Shown here piece by piece: positions 1-9,964 of a stretch of 64,000 bases of DNA. Both the position numbers and the translations under genes were made by a program. This DNA comes from Dipodascopsis uninucleata var. uninucleata (Eukaryota > Ascomycota > Lipomycetes > Lipomycetales > Lipomycetaceae), in assembly GCA_030568195.1 (NCBI GenBank), contig JAJLTO010000002.1, positions 1,302,001-1,366,000 of the forward strand, written 5' to 3'. Numbering within the stretch: position 1 is the first letter of the stretch; the number at the start of each line of letters is the position of its first letter. Below the pieces are notes generated by a model. That model had not been told where the DNA came from. It did no database searches and was given only the letters and a program-made list of their open reading frames with translations.

Positions 1-1459
1 GATAATCCAGATAAGATATAATGTAGTGCAAGAATAGGAATAAAGAAAACAAGTGATGATGACCGAAAATTAAGTCCCAGGGGTCGTCTAGTGACAGCCA
101 GACTAGAATAACTCAGAATTGCACTTACTTCTCTTTGTGTACGAAGTAACCGAAAACCCAACTCAAGTTAACAGAGTATAATCCGCTAAAGGAATGCAAA
201 CTATCGCTGACGAGGGGCCTGATATTTATTATTTTAAGAGCGCCCGAAGAAAATAAAAGTTTCAAAGTGTTCTACAAGCTCCCGGCATAGCTGCACAGCA
301 ACTCGTCTGGTTCACCAGGTCTGCCCAAGGCCGTCATCCTCTCTACAGAGCCAAAGTGCAAGTTCGGCGGCTGTGATCTAAGAATAACATCATATCCAAG
401 CTGAAAGGACCACTGCGCCTCGAAACTTTAAGAAAATGAGGTTCATGGCAAACGGCAGCCGCTGCGCTAACGTTCAATATAACAAGGTTTAGATACCCTT
501 AACTTAGTTCGTCTAGCTCCTAAAGGACCAAGAACCCACCCGTATGCATCTGCAATTTTCGCCTGCAGCATAGCTCCAACCAGAGAGAGTCCTTGCGAAC
601 GTCACTAGTACTGTCGTGAAGTGTTCGCTGAAATTACAGTGATCCGTTATGGTGGACAGTTGCCAGCCCTAATTGTGGTAGATGCAAGCCGCCAGTGCTG
701 CGGCTGTTAACCGCAAAAGAGGCTGGCGAAAAGATCAGCTGCGGAGCCTATAGGTGAAACGATGTGGCGCCTGGTGCAGAAGGCTGTGGCTCCGGATAAG
801 AAATATCTGCTGTGATTGATCCTGCTGACAGCGGTAGCCATAATGGGCAGGGCCAAGAGAGACTGAACATGTATTTCGTAAATGCAGATATACTTTTTGA
901 ATCAGCAACAAGATGGTACTGCATCACGGGCTATCATCGCTATGTCTGATTATGCATCGAGCGAACTCAAGCGCCGGCAATTCCACACTTTGCCTTCGTT
1001 CTCGTTCAAATACTTTACTGTGTTAGTAGTCCCATGTTTGGCAGTTCTGGATGGCATTCAACGTACAAACTTAAGATTTCTGACTGTGCATATTCCTTTC
1101 AACACAGCCGTTTTGCCAAAACATGTCAGGTACCAAACTTCCAATGTACATGCAATTCTGGCATCCAAGAACTCCAATCGCAGTAATGTACACTAGCGCT
1201 GATTAATTCTAGGAAATGACATCATCATTGCCAATTTTTAAAGGAGACACACTGAAACGTCTCGGAAGAAGCTGTGATATGGATTAGACGAAAGTATTTT
1301 GCTCATTCACAGCCAGCAGCTAAGCAAACATATTTCATTTAAACATTTAGCACTAATATATATTGAAACTATATAATTAGAACAGAGGACAACGTTCCAA
1401 TCCTACAATCCCTGTTCTATTATTGACTATTGGTCCTGCAGCTGACGTACTAAGCACTC
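1..1459. other. Left-edge interval with no supported gene
   Basis: I could not support any gene here. Bases about 240-860 look more GC-rich than most intergenic DNA in the window and contain short open stretches on both strands, none long or coherent. One short plus-strand stretch near 310-380 reads like an adenylation-domain core motif (SGSPGLPKAVILS), but stops flank it closely. A 104-codon ATG frame at 882-1196 has no recognisable domain. The interval may be decayed coding DNA or an unrecognised structured RNA; I see too little to choose. Confidence 0.4.
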
Positions 1460-2282
1460 TCATGCTGCTTCAATTTTTCCTTCAAGCAAATGCTTCATAA
1501 AAACACGAGAAAAATGATCTATTTGGAGATATATATATTTGAACCCATCAGGTCCTCCGTAGTATGGATCGTCGATGATCTTGGGTAGCGTCGCATCTTC
1601 CCGAAAGTCTCCAAAGAGCAAAACTATAGGTTTCGTTAGTCACTCGTGTTTGAGTAAAATAAAATATTCTCTGTAGTAGCACACCTTTCGCCTTTGACCC
1701 TCTAGGCTTCATGTAGTTCAGATCCTCAAGATTGCTCTTGTCCATTGCAAAAATATAATTAAACTCTTCGAAATCAGAAGGTCTCTGTGTGTGACGAAGG
1801 AACACGGGAATCATCTAGTTAGCCTCAATAAGCACATGATGTATCACATGCGGTTCACTATTTACTCACAACTTGTCGCGATGAATGGTTAATTGCGACA
1901 CTATTTGCTCTGCATGTAGCCACAGTTCGTCTATCTGGTCGGTCGCCGACATGGAAGCCGCTAGTACCAAACGAATCAACCTCGTCTATTAAGTGCTCAG
2001 CCCTCATATCCTTAGCTACATGGATGAATACAGCTCTGGTCTGAGTTAGCCTCGTCTAACTTCACATATATGGAATTCGAGTTAAAAATAAAAACCAACT
2101 TACTCGGCCATTGGTGATCGACATCTATATAAGCAAATTTATTCATCGTTAGTACTCAAAGCCTTTATCTCAAGATGCAATCACCATATCCGCATGTAGT
2201 TGGAAATTGACACCACTTACATATTTCCTAAACAGCAGAAAGCAACCGACACTTTCTTATTAGAACCTGTGTCATTTGCCAT
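1460..2282 (-). CDS. LTP1: Low-molecular-weight protein tyrosine phosphatase (five exons)
   Basis: Cytosolic LMW phosphotyrosine phosphatase (LTP1/stp1 family). The exons I assign are 2282-2221, 2124-2104, 2035-1870, 1784-1685 and 1623-1460; they sum to 171 codons (170 aa, the family's usual length is about 160). The joined protein starts MANDTGSNKK and carries the family signature in order: a P-loop reading CCLGNICRSPMAEAVF (normally CxxGNxCRSP), then DSFGTSGFHVGD, a substrate loop with YIFAMDKSNLEDL, and the acid loop DDPYYGG with the catalytic Asp before PYY. Exon 2 is only 21 nt and encodes exactly the CRSPMAE part of the P-loop, so the gene is invisible to simple open-frame scans. The loop has Cys where Val is common just before the catalytic Cys-containing motif (FCCLGN). 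Confidence is high because every family motif falls in phase across four introns. Confidence 0.93.
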
Positions 2283-3236
2283 AGTTTCAAATGCTAGAAT
2301 ATAATAAGATAGCTTTTAATGCGCTATTACTGTCGTTTCTTCTTAGATATTTGTAAACAAAGATTCGTCGTCTGTTTCCTTAACCGTCAAATTTCTCATA
2401 GACTGGTGCTGCGTTATAAAGACGTAATTAACGTCGATAATCCGCTAACACATTCAATTGACAAGTGCTTATAGTCTGTTAAATACTACAAATAATATAG
2501 CCGCTGCTACTTCTCGTCAAGATTAGAATGAAATGCTTTCGTCTGTTTGTAAAGATATCTTCAGGAGTGTAGATGAGGCTTACGCAAGTTAAGCTTTTAT
2601 AAAGCATTATCTCGAACGTCCATATTATCAGAGTAGTGTCGCGGGAGTTTCAACTGCAGGCAAGTCCATATTACTTTGTATAAATCTTTCATTTAATTAG
2701 TCTACATTCTCTACGGGTAGTCAGTATGATCTGTAGTCCATAGCTCATACCGCCATGACCTGACGTGCTCATTTTCTAGATAAGCTGGATTACGACAATA
2801 TATTACAGAAACCTCAATCAAATGTCTCGTATAAAAGCAATTTTGTGATGGCTATCATAGCTCTTATTTACAAGATCACAAAATGAGAATGAAAAACAGT
2901 AATATATCTGCTAGTTAGAGCTTCAGCTATATTGCTTGCGATCAGTGTGCTGGCTATTGTTCGATAGTAGAATAATAAATATCTAGAACTGATGATACAA
3001 TAATGATACAATGCCCTTACCTTCTAAATTGCGCATAACGCGTAAATTTGTATATATATAAATTAACGCGTCCAGCGACATATGATATAGTTGCTCACCA
3101 AAAGACATTTTAAATTATCGTGAGGAATAGCTAATTTACGTTATAAATCTAGAACTGTAGATAAATATTGTAAACTTCATACAAATGAGTATTGGCATCT
3201 GAAGACTTAAATCCACAGACTATATAACGCTTATAA
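2283..3236. other. Divergent promoter region between LTP1-like gene and MRC1
   Basis: AT-rich intergenic DNA separating two divergent genes. The only clear sites are two MCB boxes (listed separately) and a forkhead-like GTAAACAA at 2353-2360, about 70 bp upstream of the phosphatase start. No reading frame worth reporting was seen. Confidence 0.5.
3038..3071 (+). promoter_or_regulatory. Pair of MluI cell-cycle boxes (ACGCGT) upstream of MRC1
   Basis: Two exact ACGCGT hexamers lie at 3038-3043 and 3066-3071, 28 bp apart and about 170-200 bp before the MRC1 ATG. ACGCGT is the binding site of the MBF (Mbp1/Cdc10-Res) factor that drives G1/S transcription in yeasts, and S. pombe mrc1 is an MBF target. 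A pair in an AT-rich promoter of a replication gene is unlikely to be chance; function is inferred. Confidence 0.7.
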
Positions 3237-6200
3237 ATGGATACTACAGGTGCTGGTGCTGTACATGAATCAGATAACAGATTACTCAGTCTCTTTTCAG
3301 GCAATGAGCAGTCTCAGCTATACAACTCAATATCTAGAGAAGGGTCTCCTTGTGCTCAGATTGATGATGAAGAGCTGCTTACGCCTAGAAGTCGAGTACG
3401 GAAACTCATGACTCAACTGGCAGAAGACAATAATGATGCGAACGGTAATTCTATTAAGACAATGAAAAAACTGTGGAAGATAAATGGGACGTCTATCTCC
3501 AGCCAAAAGCGAAGCGATGACGAGGAGCAAGATGCAGAAGAAGAATTAGAGAGTGAAGAAGATGATGATCATGATCAAAGTGAGCTATTTCCGGCAGTCG
3601 TCCTTCCTCGCAAGCGTAGTGGACTGGCAGCACAGCTTCAGCGAAAGAGCCAAAAATCGACAAGCGAGCAATATAAGGATGTCAGATCAAAGATTCTTCA
3701 GCAGATAAGCAAAGAAGATAACTCTTCGGATAATTTAGGAGAAATGCTGGACAAGAAACAGCTTAACCAGGTACTCCCGTTTGATTTGTCAGACGTTGAA
3801 GCTGAAGAGGAAGAAAAAGAGAATATTAGGCCACCTAATAATTTTTTGAAAGTTGTCGCTGACGGAGTACCCGATCGGGAACCTTTCATAAGACAAATGT
3901 CTGCCGAGCTTTCAGAAGGGCTCTTTTTTCCCGAGGACGATGATTCCAGTGCTACAGAGAAGCCTGATACTGGAGGGGATATAGGAACTGACGACTCTAA
4001 TTCTGACTCTGATAGTGCTGACGATATACCAGACATTATTAACAACAACAAGTTTTACAATGATATTAAGGAGCGTCGAAAGGCACGCTTGGAAGCTGCT
4101 CAAAGAAGGAAGAAGGCGCAAGAAATATTGGAGCAGAAAATTCATGAACGAGAGATACTTGAAAATGAGCTTGCAGAACTGGGGGAAACTGAAGAGAAAT
4201 TAGAGCAACGCCAGCCCAGAAAAGCAAGCAAGAAGGCGCTTGAGGAGATAAACAGGGATATGGCTCGGATTGAACGTAGTCGAAATCTAAATTATCAAGT
4301 TTCTACTAAAAAGCGGTTTACTTTTGATTCTTTAGCAAGTCAATTTGACTTTGACCGGCCTATTCCTAGCTCCTCTACCGCTGCTGACTCGTCTTCTCCA
4401 CAAAAGTCTACGCTACCGTCTTCTCCAAGCGCCCGAAGTGAAATAACTCATGAGTATAAAGAAGATGAAGAGATGGAAGAACTGTCTGATTTTAACCGCA
4501 TTTTACTGTCTCTAAAGAAAGTCACGATTCCTCAATCTACTTCACAGCATAGACAGCATAGTATGCCCGATGCTTCTGGATCTCTGAGGCATATCCTACA
4601 TGCAATTCCGAATCTGAGTAAAATAGCTGCCAAAAACAAGCGTCTTCTTGATCGCAAGGTTTCAAAGGTTAGCCAAGATAACTTATCTGATTCAGAGCTA
4701 GAAATTACTGGATTGCCTGTGAAGGCAAACAAATATCAAAAGACCACAAACGCAAGAAAGGTTCTTGAATGTTTCATTGCCAAAAAGTTACGTTCCCCTG
4801 AGTCAACTTATAAATCACCTTCAAAATTCCTTAGTAGCACTGTGATTAAAGAGCGTAAGCTTTGGATGCAATTGGAACAAAAGGAAAGAGAACAAGCTCA
4901 GAAAGAGAAGGAAGAGAAGATACAAGAGATCATAAAGAAGGGTGGAAAGTTAATTACAGCTGAGGACAGGTTGAAGGAGGAAGAGCTAGTAGAGGACATT
5001 CTTGAACGAGAGAGGAAAAATGCTGAGGAAACGAGAAAACGAGAAGAGAAGGAACGTGCAAAGCTAAGATTGGCAAGAAACGATGAAATATCGTTTCTTG
5101 ATGATGAGGAAGATGAGTACGATGAGAATGACGAGCATGATGAAGGCGATTATGAAGACGAAGATATTGCAGAAATCTTATCTGACGAGGAAGACGAACA
5201 AGAAGAAGAAGAAGACGATGATGATGATGAGAGAGTGTGTAGTGAGAACTTGGCGAAAGATACTGGGAGTGATGAAGTGCCAGAGTTTGAAGTCCAACGT
5301 ACTCTAGCTTCTATTAATGCGTCCACATTTTCTGGTACTCCGTCTGATGATCTCGGCCAGTTCTTTACTCCTACATTGCATGAAAACGCTGTATCTATTG
5401 TTTCCAATGGTCCTGAACTTATCGAGACCGAAAAAGCGTTTCCAACAGAAGTTATTACAAGAGCGACGATAGAGTATCACTCCGAAGAGAGGACAAGCAT
5501 TCAAGACAATTTACTAAAACTTCTTGATCCGCCCGCAACTCAATATGATTTCTCGAAATACAAACAACAGGAAGTTGTCACTAATGAGGCAGCAGCTTCT
5601 CATTGGAGCTCACCAGGGTCCGTGGCTTCAGAAGAGCAACAAGATGTTACTCAGAGGTGTATAACACAAGCGGATACAGAAGCTGATGACACACAAGTCG
5701 TATCAAAGACAGATAGTTATTCAGAAAAAGCATTCATTAATGGAACGAGAGAGTCCTTTTCGAAATTATTACGAAAGGAGAAGAAACAACAGCGCAGGCC
5801 AAAAGAAATACGTGACATCTTCGATGACCAAGCAGAGGAATCCGAAGATGAATGGGCTGGTATTGGAGGAGATAGTGACAATGAGGACCATAGTTCAGAT
5901 GAATCAGCGGCCGATTCAGTGGTTGATGAATTAGTGAATGATGAAGAAGATGAAGCAATTAATGAGGCAAAGATTACAGAACTTCATGTGGCACATGAGC
6001 TTGATCGTGATAATCAGCTTGTCAATGAAATGATGAAAGGTGTCCACGGCGGTTTTCGAAAGAGAACTACGCGGAACAGTCTTTACGATCTTTCAGACTC
6101 CGATGATGAATCTGCGTATACGAAGCGTCGTTTAGAACGACGAGAGGCAAAACGTCGAAAAAAGTTATTAGAGAATAAGAATCTCTCCACTCTCGCAGAT

Positions 6201-6308
6201 AATCCAAAAACCCAAGCTTTCTTCAAGACGATTGAAGAAGACGAGTTCAAAGGCAAAGACACTCAATACATTGAAGTTGAAGATTTACAGAGTCTTATAT
6301 ATGATTGA
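3237..6308 (+). CDS. MRC1: MRC1/Claspin-like mediator of the DNA replication checkpoint
   Basis: Intronless 1023-aa protein, close to the length of S. pombe Mrc1 (about 1019). Mrc1/Claspin travels with the replisome, links the polymerase to the CMG helicase and passes Mec1/Rad3 signals to Rad53/Cds1. The chain is highly charged with long coiled-coil stretches (about residues 270-345, 535-620) and acidic runs near 630-680. Many SQ/TQ sites, the targets of Mec1/ATR kinases, are spread along it, including VTQRCITQADTEADDTQ near 805. The best family marker is the C-terminal MRC1-like segment around 855-930: EESEDEWAGIGGDSDNED followed by an acidic stretch and ELDRDNQLVNEMMKGVHGG. The tail ends with NPKTQAFFKTIEEDEF, also typical of Mrc1. 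The start is the first ATG, after paired MCB boxes. Confidence 0.88.
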   Translation: MDTTGAGAVHESDNRLLSLFSGNEQSQLYNSISREGSPCAQIDDEELLTPRSRVRKLMTQLAEDNNDANGNSIKTMKKLWKINGTSISSQKRSDDEEQDAEEELESEEDDDHDQSELFPAVVLPRKRSGLAAQLQRKSQKSTSEQYKDVRSKILQQISKEDNSSDNLGEMLDKKQLNQVLPFDLSDVEAEEEEKENIRPPNNFLKVVADGVPDREPFIRQMSAELSEGLFFPEDDDSSATEKPDTGGDIGTDDSNSDSDSADDIPDIINNNKFYNDIKERRKARLEAAQRRKKAQEILEQKIHEREILENELAELGETEEKLEQRQPRKASKKALEEINRDMARIERSRNLNYQVSTKKRFTFDSLASQFDFDRPIPSSSTAADSSSPQKSTLPSSPSARSEITHEYKEDEEMEELSDFNRILLSLKKVTIPQSTSQHRQHSMPDASGSLRHILHAIPNLSKIAAKNKRLLDRKVSKVSQDNLSDSELEITGLPVKANKYQKTTNARKVLECFIAKKLRSPESTYKSPSKFLSSTVIKERKLWMQLEQKEREQAQKEKEEKIQEIIKKGGKLITAEDRLKEEELVEDILERERKNAEETRKREEKERAKLRLARNDEISFLDDEEDEYDENDEHDEGDYEDEDIAEILSDEEDEQEEEEDDDDDERVCSENLAKDTGSDEVPEFEVQRTLASINASTFSGTPSDDLGQFFTPTLHENAVSIVSNGPELIETEKAFPTEVITRATIEYHSEERTSIQDNLLKLLDPPATQYDFSKYKQQEVVTNEAAASHWSSPGSVASEEQQDVTQRCITQADTEADDTQVVSKTDSYSEKAFINGTRESFSKLLRKEKKQQRRPKEIRDIFDDQAEESEDEWAGIGGDSDNEDHSSDESAADSVVDELVNDEEDEAINEAKITELHVAHELDRDNQLVNEMMKGVHGGFRKRTTRNSLYDLSDSDDESAYTKRRLERREAKRRKKLLENKNLSTLADNPKTQAFFKTIEEDEFKGKDTQYIEVEDLQSLIYD

Positions 6309-6360
6309 GTTATTGCTTCATGGCAACATAATTTCATCTATTTTATAGATAGTAATGAGA

Positions 6361-6387
6361 ATAATAATAATAATAATAATAATAATA
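6361..6387 (+). repeat. ATA trinucleotide microsatellite
   Basis: About nine tandem ATA units between the convergent ends of MRC1 and the next gene. It is simple-sequence DNA in a shared 3' region with no evident role beyond possible length polymorphism. Confidence 0.9.
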
Positions 6388-6417
6388 TATAAAACAGTAA
6401 GCAGAAGCAGCCTGAAC

Positions 6418-7902
6418 TTAATCTAATATCTGCCATCCAATACAAATTAGCAACACTTCACCACTATACCCATATTTCTCTATTCCGGCATATTCTTCTT
6501 GAGTCAGCTTAAGATACCACAATGGCTTATATAATCGTAATAACATGTCCTTCTTAAGATTCTTATTCTTAAGCATTATTGTAGTTATAGTACTTTGGTC
6601 ATTATTTTTATTATTCTCGTCAAATAAAAGCGCCCAGCACTCTATCACTGGAGTACTGTTTTCATCTGTAGAATTGAGTTGCTTTTGCAATTTCGTAAAT
6701 GTATAGCCAGCATAGCTCGTACTGCCTTCAATATATCCACGATTCTCAATTACTACCTTCCATATTTCAGATGTCCAAGAAAGGGCTCTAGATGGCGAAG
6801 AATGACATCTACTATCCAGTGCAGTGAGACGTCTTTGAAATGACATGGGACTGGTCTCAGTGAACATGTTTAACTGTATATCGCTATGAGCCTTTAGAAC
6901 CCAAGAACTAACTATTCCCGCCATACCACTTTTAAAGTTGTACAAATTTGAGGTGTTAACAATTTTATTTTGGTCCATGTAACTTTTAGCAGATTGCGTA
7001 GAAGGGGTGTCTAATGTAGAGGTCAAGTATTGTTGGCGTTGTAGAGTTTGTGCAAGAAGAGTAGCAGACTGCAAGGCTTTTTTTCCACTTGAACTGGATT
7101 TCAGAAATCGTGGCTGATTTGGAGTCCGTAGTTGAGGTTCAAATTCATCATGCTCCACGTAGCGATCTGATTTTAGCAAAATATCTGTCGAAGAAGTGCA
7201 GTCTTCCAGTGATAAAGGCTCAAGATTGTCAGACCTTTGAGTCGGTCCACAGATAAACTCAGAATCTTGTGATTCTACATCATCCGTGACAACAATATTA
7301 TCCTCTCCTTCCCTATCACTTGTCTCATCAATATCCACATCCTCATAATTAGTAGCAGGCGGTAATTGCTTTGACAGTGTTTGTTGCGGTCTATGCCGAT
7401 GGCGCACGCTGAACACAGGCGTCTTTCGTATCACAGCTTTAGTATCTCCTCTTACAAGAGGTGAGTCTAGTACACTGCATCGACTGCTTTGATAAATATC
7501 AGATGGGCTTGAGCTGTCTATACTTTCTTGAGACCGGTCAACCTCTTCGAGAATCCCGGCGGTCGTAGCTTGACTACTGTTATCTATGTCAGCCTCAAGA
7601 TCAAGGCCCTCAACAGTGCTTGCAGCCTTTTGTTTAAAAAATTGGGTGTTGATACGCAAATCATTTCCATTAATAAGATCTCGATATATGAAAGATTCTA
7701 TATTACTTGTTTCTGCAGATTGCGATGTATTTTTTGACGACTTAATAATTGTAAATCGAGGTCTCTTGGTCTGTCTCGTCGAAGAAACAGGGCGCTCATC
7801 CTCGTTACCGATATCACTTTCAGACGAAGTCTCATTAAAGTCCCAAATGCTTGTCTCTGGCCTAATTGGAATTCTTTTTATTCTAGTTGCCGTACTATTC
7901 AT
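6418..7902 (-). CDS. Unrecognised 494-aa protein with low-complexity N-terminus and compact C-terminal region
   Basis: A single open frame from ATG 7902 that I do not recognise. Residues 1-320 are rich in Ser, Asp, Glu and Thr and basic patches (RIKRIPIRP near the start; RQTKRPRFTI near 45), typical of a disordered nuclear protein. Residues about 330-494 look folded: alternating hydrophobic strands such as IECWALLFD, TITTIMLKNK, MLLRLYKPLWYLKL and VLLICIGWQIL. That pattern resembles an OB-like or other small beta-barrel fold, but this is only a visual impression. The gene converges on MRC1 with 109 bp between stops. A TTAGGGT box at 7997-8003 lies about 95 bp upstream of the start. A role in DNA metabolism would be a guess from fold impression and neighbour only. 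Confidence 0.65.
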   Translation of the reverse strand: MNSTATRIKRIPIRPETSIWDFNETSSESDIGNEDERPVSSTRQTKRPRFTIIKSSKNTSQSAETSNIESFIYRDLINGNDLRINTQFFKQKAASTVEGLDLEADIDNSSQATTAGILEEVDRSQESIDSSSPSDIYQSSRCSVLDSPLVRGDTKAVIRKTPVFSVRHRHRPQQTLSKQLPPATNYEDVDIDETSDREGEDNIVVTDDVESQDSEFICGPTQRSDNLEPLSLEDCTSSTDILLKSDRYVEHDEFEPQLRTPNQPRFLKSSSSGKKALQSATLLAQTLQRQQYLTSTLDTPSTQSAKSYMDQNKIVNTSNLYNFKSGMAGIVSSWVLKAHSDIQLNMFTETSPMSFQRRLTALDSRCHSSPSRALSWTSEIWKVVIENRGYIEGSTSYAGYTFTKLQKQLNSTDENSTPVIECWALLFDENNKNNDQSTITTIMLKNKNLKKDMLLRLYKPLWYLKLTQEEYAGIEKYGYSGEVLLICIGWQILD

Positions 7903-8145
7903 TGGGCCTCCTAGAAAATACTAATGAACATGATATAACTAGTTGAGAATACGCGCTTCGTCAAGCTTTGATGCCGCCAACGCAATAAAAGTGATATTAG
8001 GGTATGGAATTTACGATGAATCAAGCTGCGGACTATATAAATGAGGGAAATCGAGAATTACAATATAGACAAATAATACAAAACTATAAATGACTGCAAT
8101 GTGTACAGATATAGATGCTTAAGATAGTGTATACAATTTAGATAA

Positions 8146-9343
8146 CTACCAATTATAATGTGCACCAGATTTATTATAAATTGGCTTATTTTCAAGCTGA
8201 ACCCACGGCTTCTTGCCGAACGCCTTCTTCTGTTTTTCTTCTTCCTTCCGTATTTTGGTCGCCGAAGTCTTTAATACAATAACAGTGTGATGTTCTCGAC
8301 GGATCTTCATACCCGCACGACCACGGCCCATATAATCAACCATTTTGGGAGGAACCACCAGAGGCTTAGGCTCCTTGCCAGACCAAATCTGGTCTATGTA
8401 AAGTTCTGTTTCTTTAAGGCCAAGAGCTTTGGCATCTTCAATTCCTTTCAATAGCAGCTTTTCCAGATAAATCGACACACGCTTGACACTAAAGTGGCAA
8501 TGGGCAATGGCTCTGTGGATTTGCATTCCTCGAAGAGAACGTAAAAATGGTGTAACCTTCTTTACACTTCCTGACTGTGTATGAGACTTCAAATAAACGC
8601 TAGGCTCGAGCAACTCTCTCTCCCTTTTAGTGAGCTTTAAACGTAAATTTCGGCCCACGGTAAGCTCATTGTCCACACCAGTGAGCTGCTTTTGATAGAC
8701 AGCAAACTGCAACGGCGAAAGGTACTGCTCAGCAGTAGATTTTGGCTTTGGACTGATGATTTCTCTTAGCTGCGCATCGTCTTCCTTCCGTAAGATTGCT
8801 TTCCGCGTCTCTTGAGATTCCAGTGTCTCATCAGCTGAAACACCATCCAATTTTCTGTCCAATTCTTCCTCTTCAATCTCCTTCTGACTTTTATTTCGTT
8901 GTTTCATTCTCGCTAGCTCTCGCTCTCGCTTTTCTGTAATCTCTACACTTCTGTCGAGCCGATCGAAAATTTCAGGCTTAACCTCCGACCTTGGTGCTGT
9001 ATCTGAAAACAATGAGTCATCGTCCTTCTTTGAATCCTTACTTTTCGAGCCCTCTACCGAATTGCTGCTACCTCGGAATAATCGCTCCCATATGCTCGCA
9101 TTGACTCTGCTAGATGACGAAAACTGTCGTCGATAAGAAACTTTTGTAAAGTTAGCAACTACACATTTATACTACAACTATCACCACCACAAACCACTAG
9201 CACAGCCTTGCAACCATGCTCTCGAAATATCCAAAGTTACCTTTTACTAGATCCATTCTATATAATTGCTGATACTGGTCCCTCACTGACGACGGTCTCA
9301 AAGCCATAAGGCTCCGCATCCCATAAATGTTCGACCGCTGCAT
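8146..9343 (-). CDS. MRPL22: Mitochondrial large-subunit ribosomal protein uL22m (MRPL22-like)
   Basis: Two exons, 9343-9241 and 9122-8146, join in phase to 359 aa; the intron of 118 nt ends at a CAG that restores the frame (the join reads DLVKVSSSSRVNAS). The first exon gives a basic, acid-poor presequence (MQRSNIYGMRSLMALRPSS), as expected for import into mitochondria. The ribosomal uL22 core is at about residues 220-325: FLRSLRGMQIHRAIAHCHFS, KRVSIYLEKLL, ELYIDQIWSGKE, then GRGRAGMKIRREHHTVIVLK, which is the conserved hairpin that lines the exit tunnel in the family. The N-terminal extension of about 200 residues is charged and coiled. It is divergent from SFH1 with about 620 bp between starts. 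Confidence 0.88.
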
Positions 9344-9964
9344 CTTTTCTAGTTCCGAGCTTCGCCGAGAGCGTTGTAATAGTACACTTTTAATTGCGCA
9401 AAATATTGACTAGACGACAATAGACTTAGACACAAGCCCGCGTGCAGGATACCGTCCACAAGAGATAAGTCTCAATATCGTTCAATACCAGTTACACCCT
9501 GGTTCTAAACTTCTCAGATGGTTCCTAAAAGAAAAAATTGAAAAATCTTGCTCAGACATATTGAGTGGTAAAAAGAATGTATTAGGGTTAAATGGCACCA
9601 AGACCCCTTGTTTTTTCTTTCCCTCTTATATACTATCTCGACAGCGAGAACCATTGAAAAATAGTGAAGACGAAAGGCAATCCATCAGGTGAATATCTAT
9701 TTCGACTAGATTGTATGTAGATTATAAATATTCTGTTGGGATGAGCTTTGAGAAATTGATAGGGTAAAAAGACTAATGAAAGAGTGTTTTATAGTTACGA
9801 TTTGCTGTCATCGTATTTTTTATTTTGATAGTTTTCGCTACGGCAGGCACGACGACAAGTCCGTCACCAGCAAAAATCGATATCAAAACCTATTGAAGCG
9901 AATATCAGCATATATACTGGCTATTGCACTTTTTGAGAATAAAAATTAATTGAATTTGGATAGC
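9344..9964. other. Divergent promoter region between uL22m and SFH1
   Basis: AT-rich intergenic DNA without a reading frame of note. A TTAGGGTTA box is at 9582-9590, midway between the two starts. The same type of box recurs upstream of several other genes in the window. Confidence 0.5.

Noticed and set aside
300-400. AMP-binding (adenylation) core motif as evidence of an NRPS or acyl-CoA ligase gene
   Set aside because: The motif stretch is short and stops flank it within a few codons; no other adenylation motif follows in order.
882-1196. 104-codon ATG frame on the plus strand
   Set aside because: No domain, no recognisable family and no splice context; composition is compatible with chance in this stretch.
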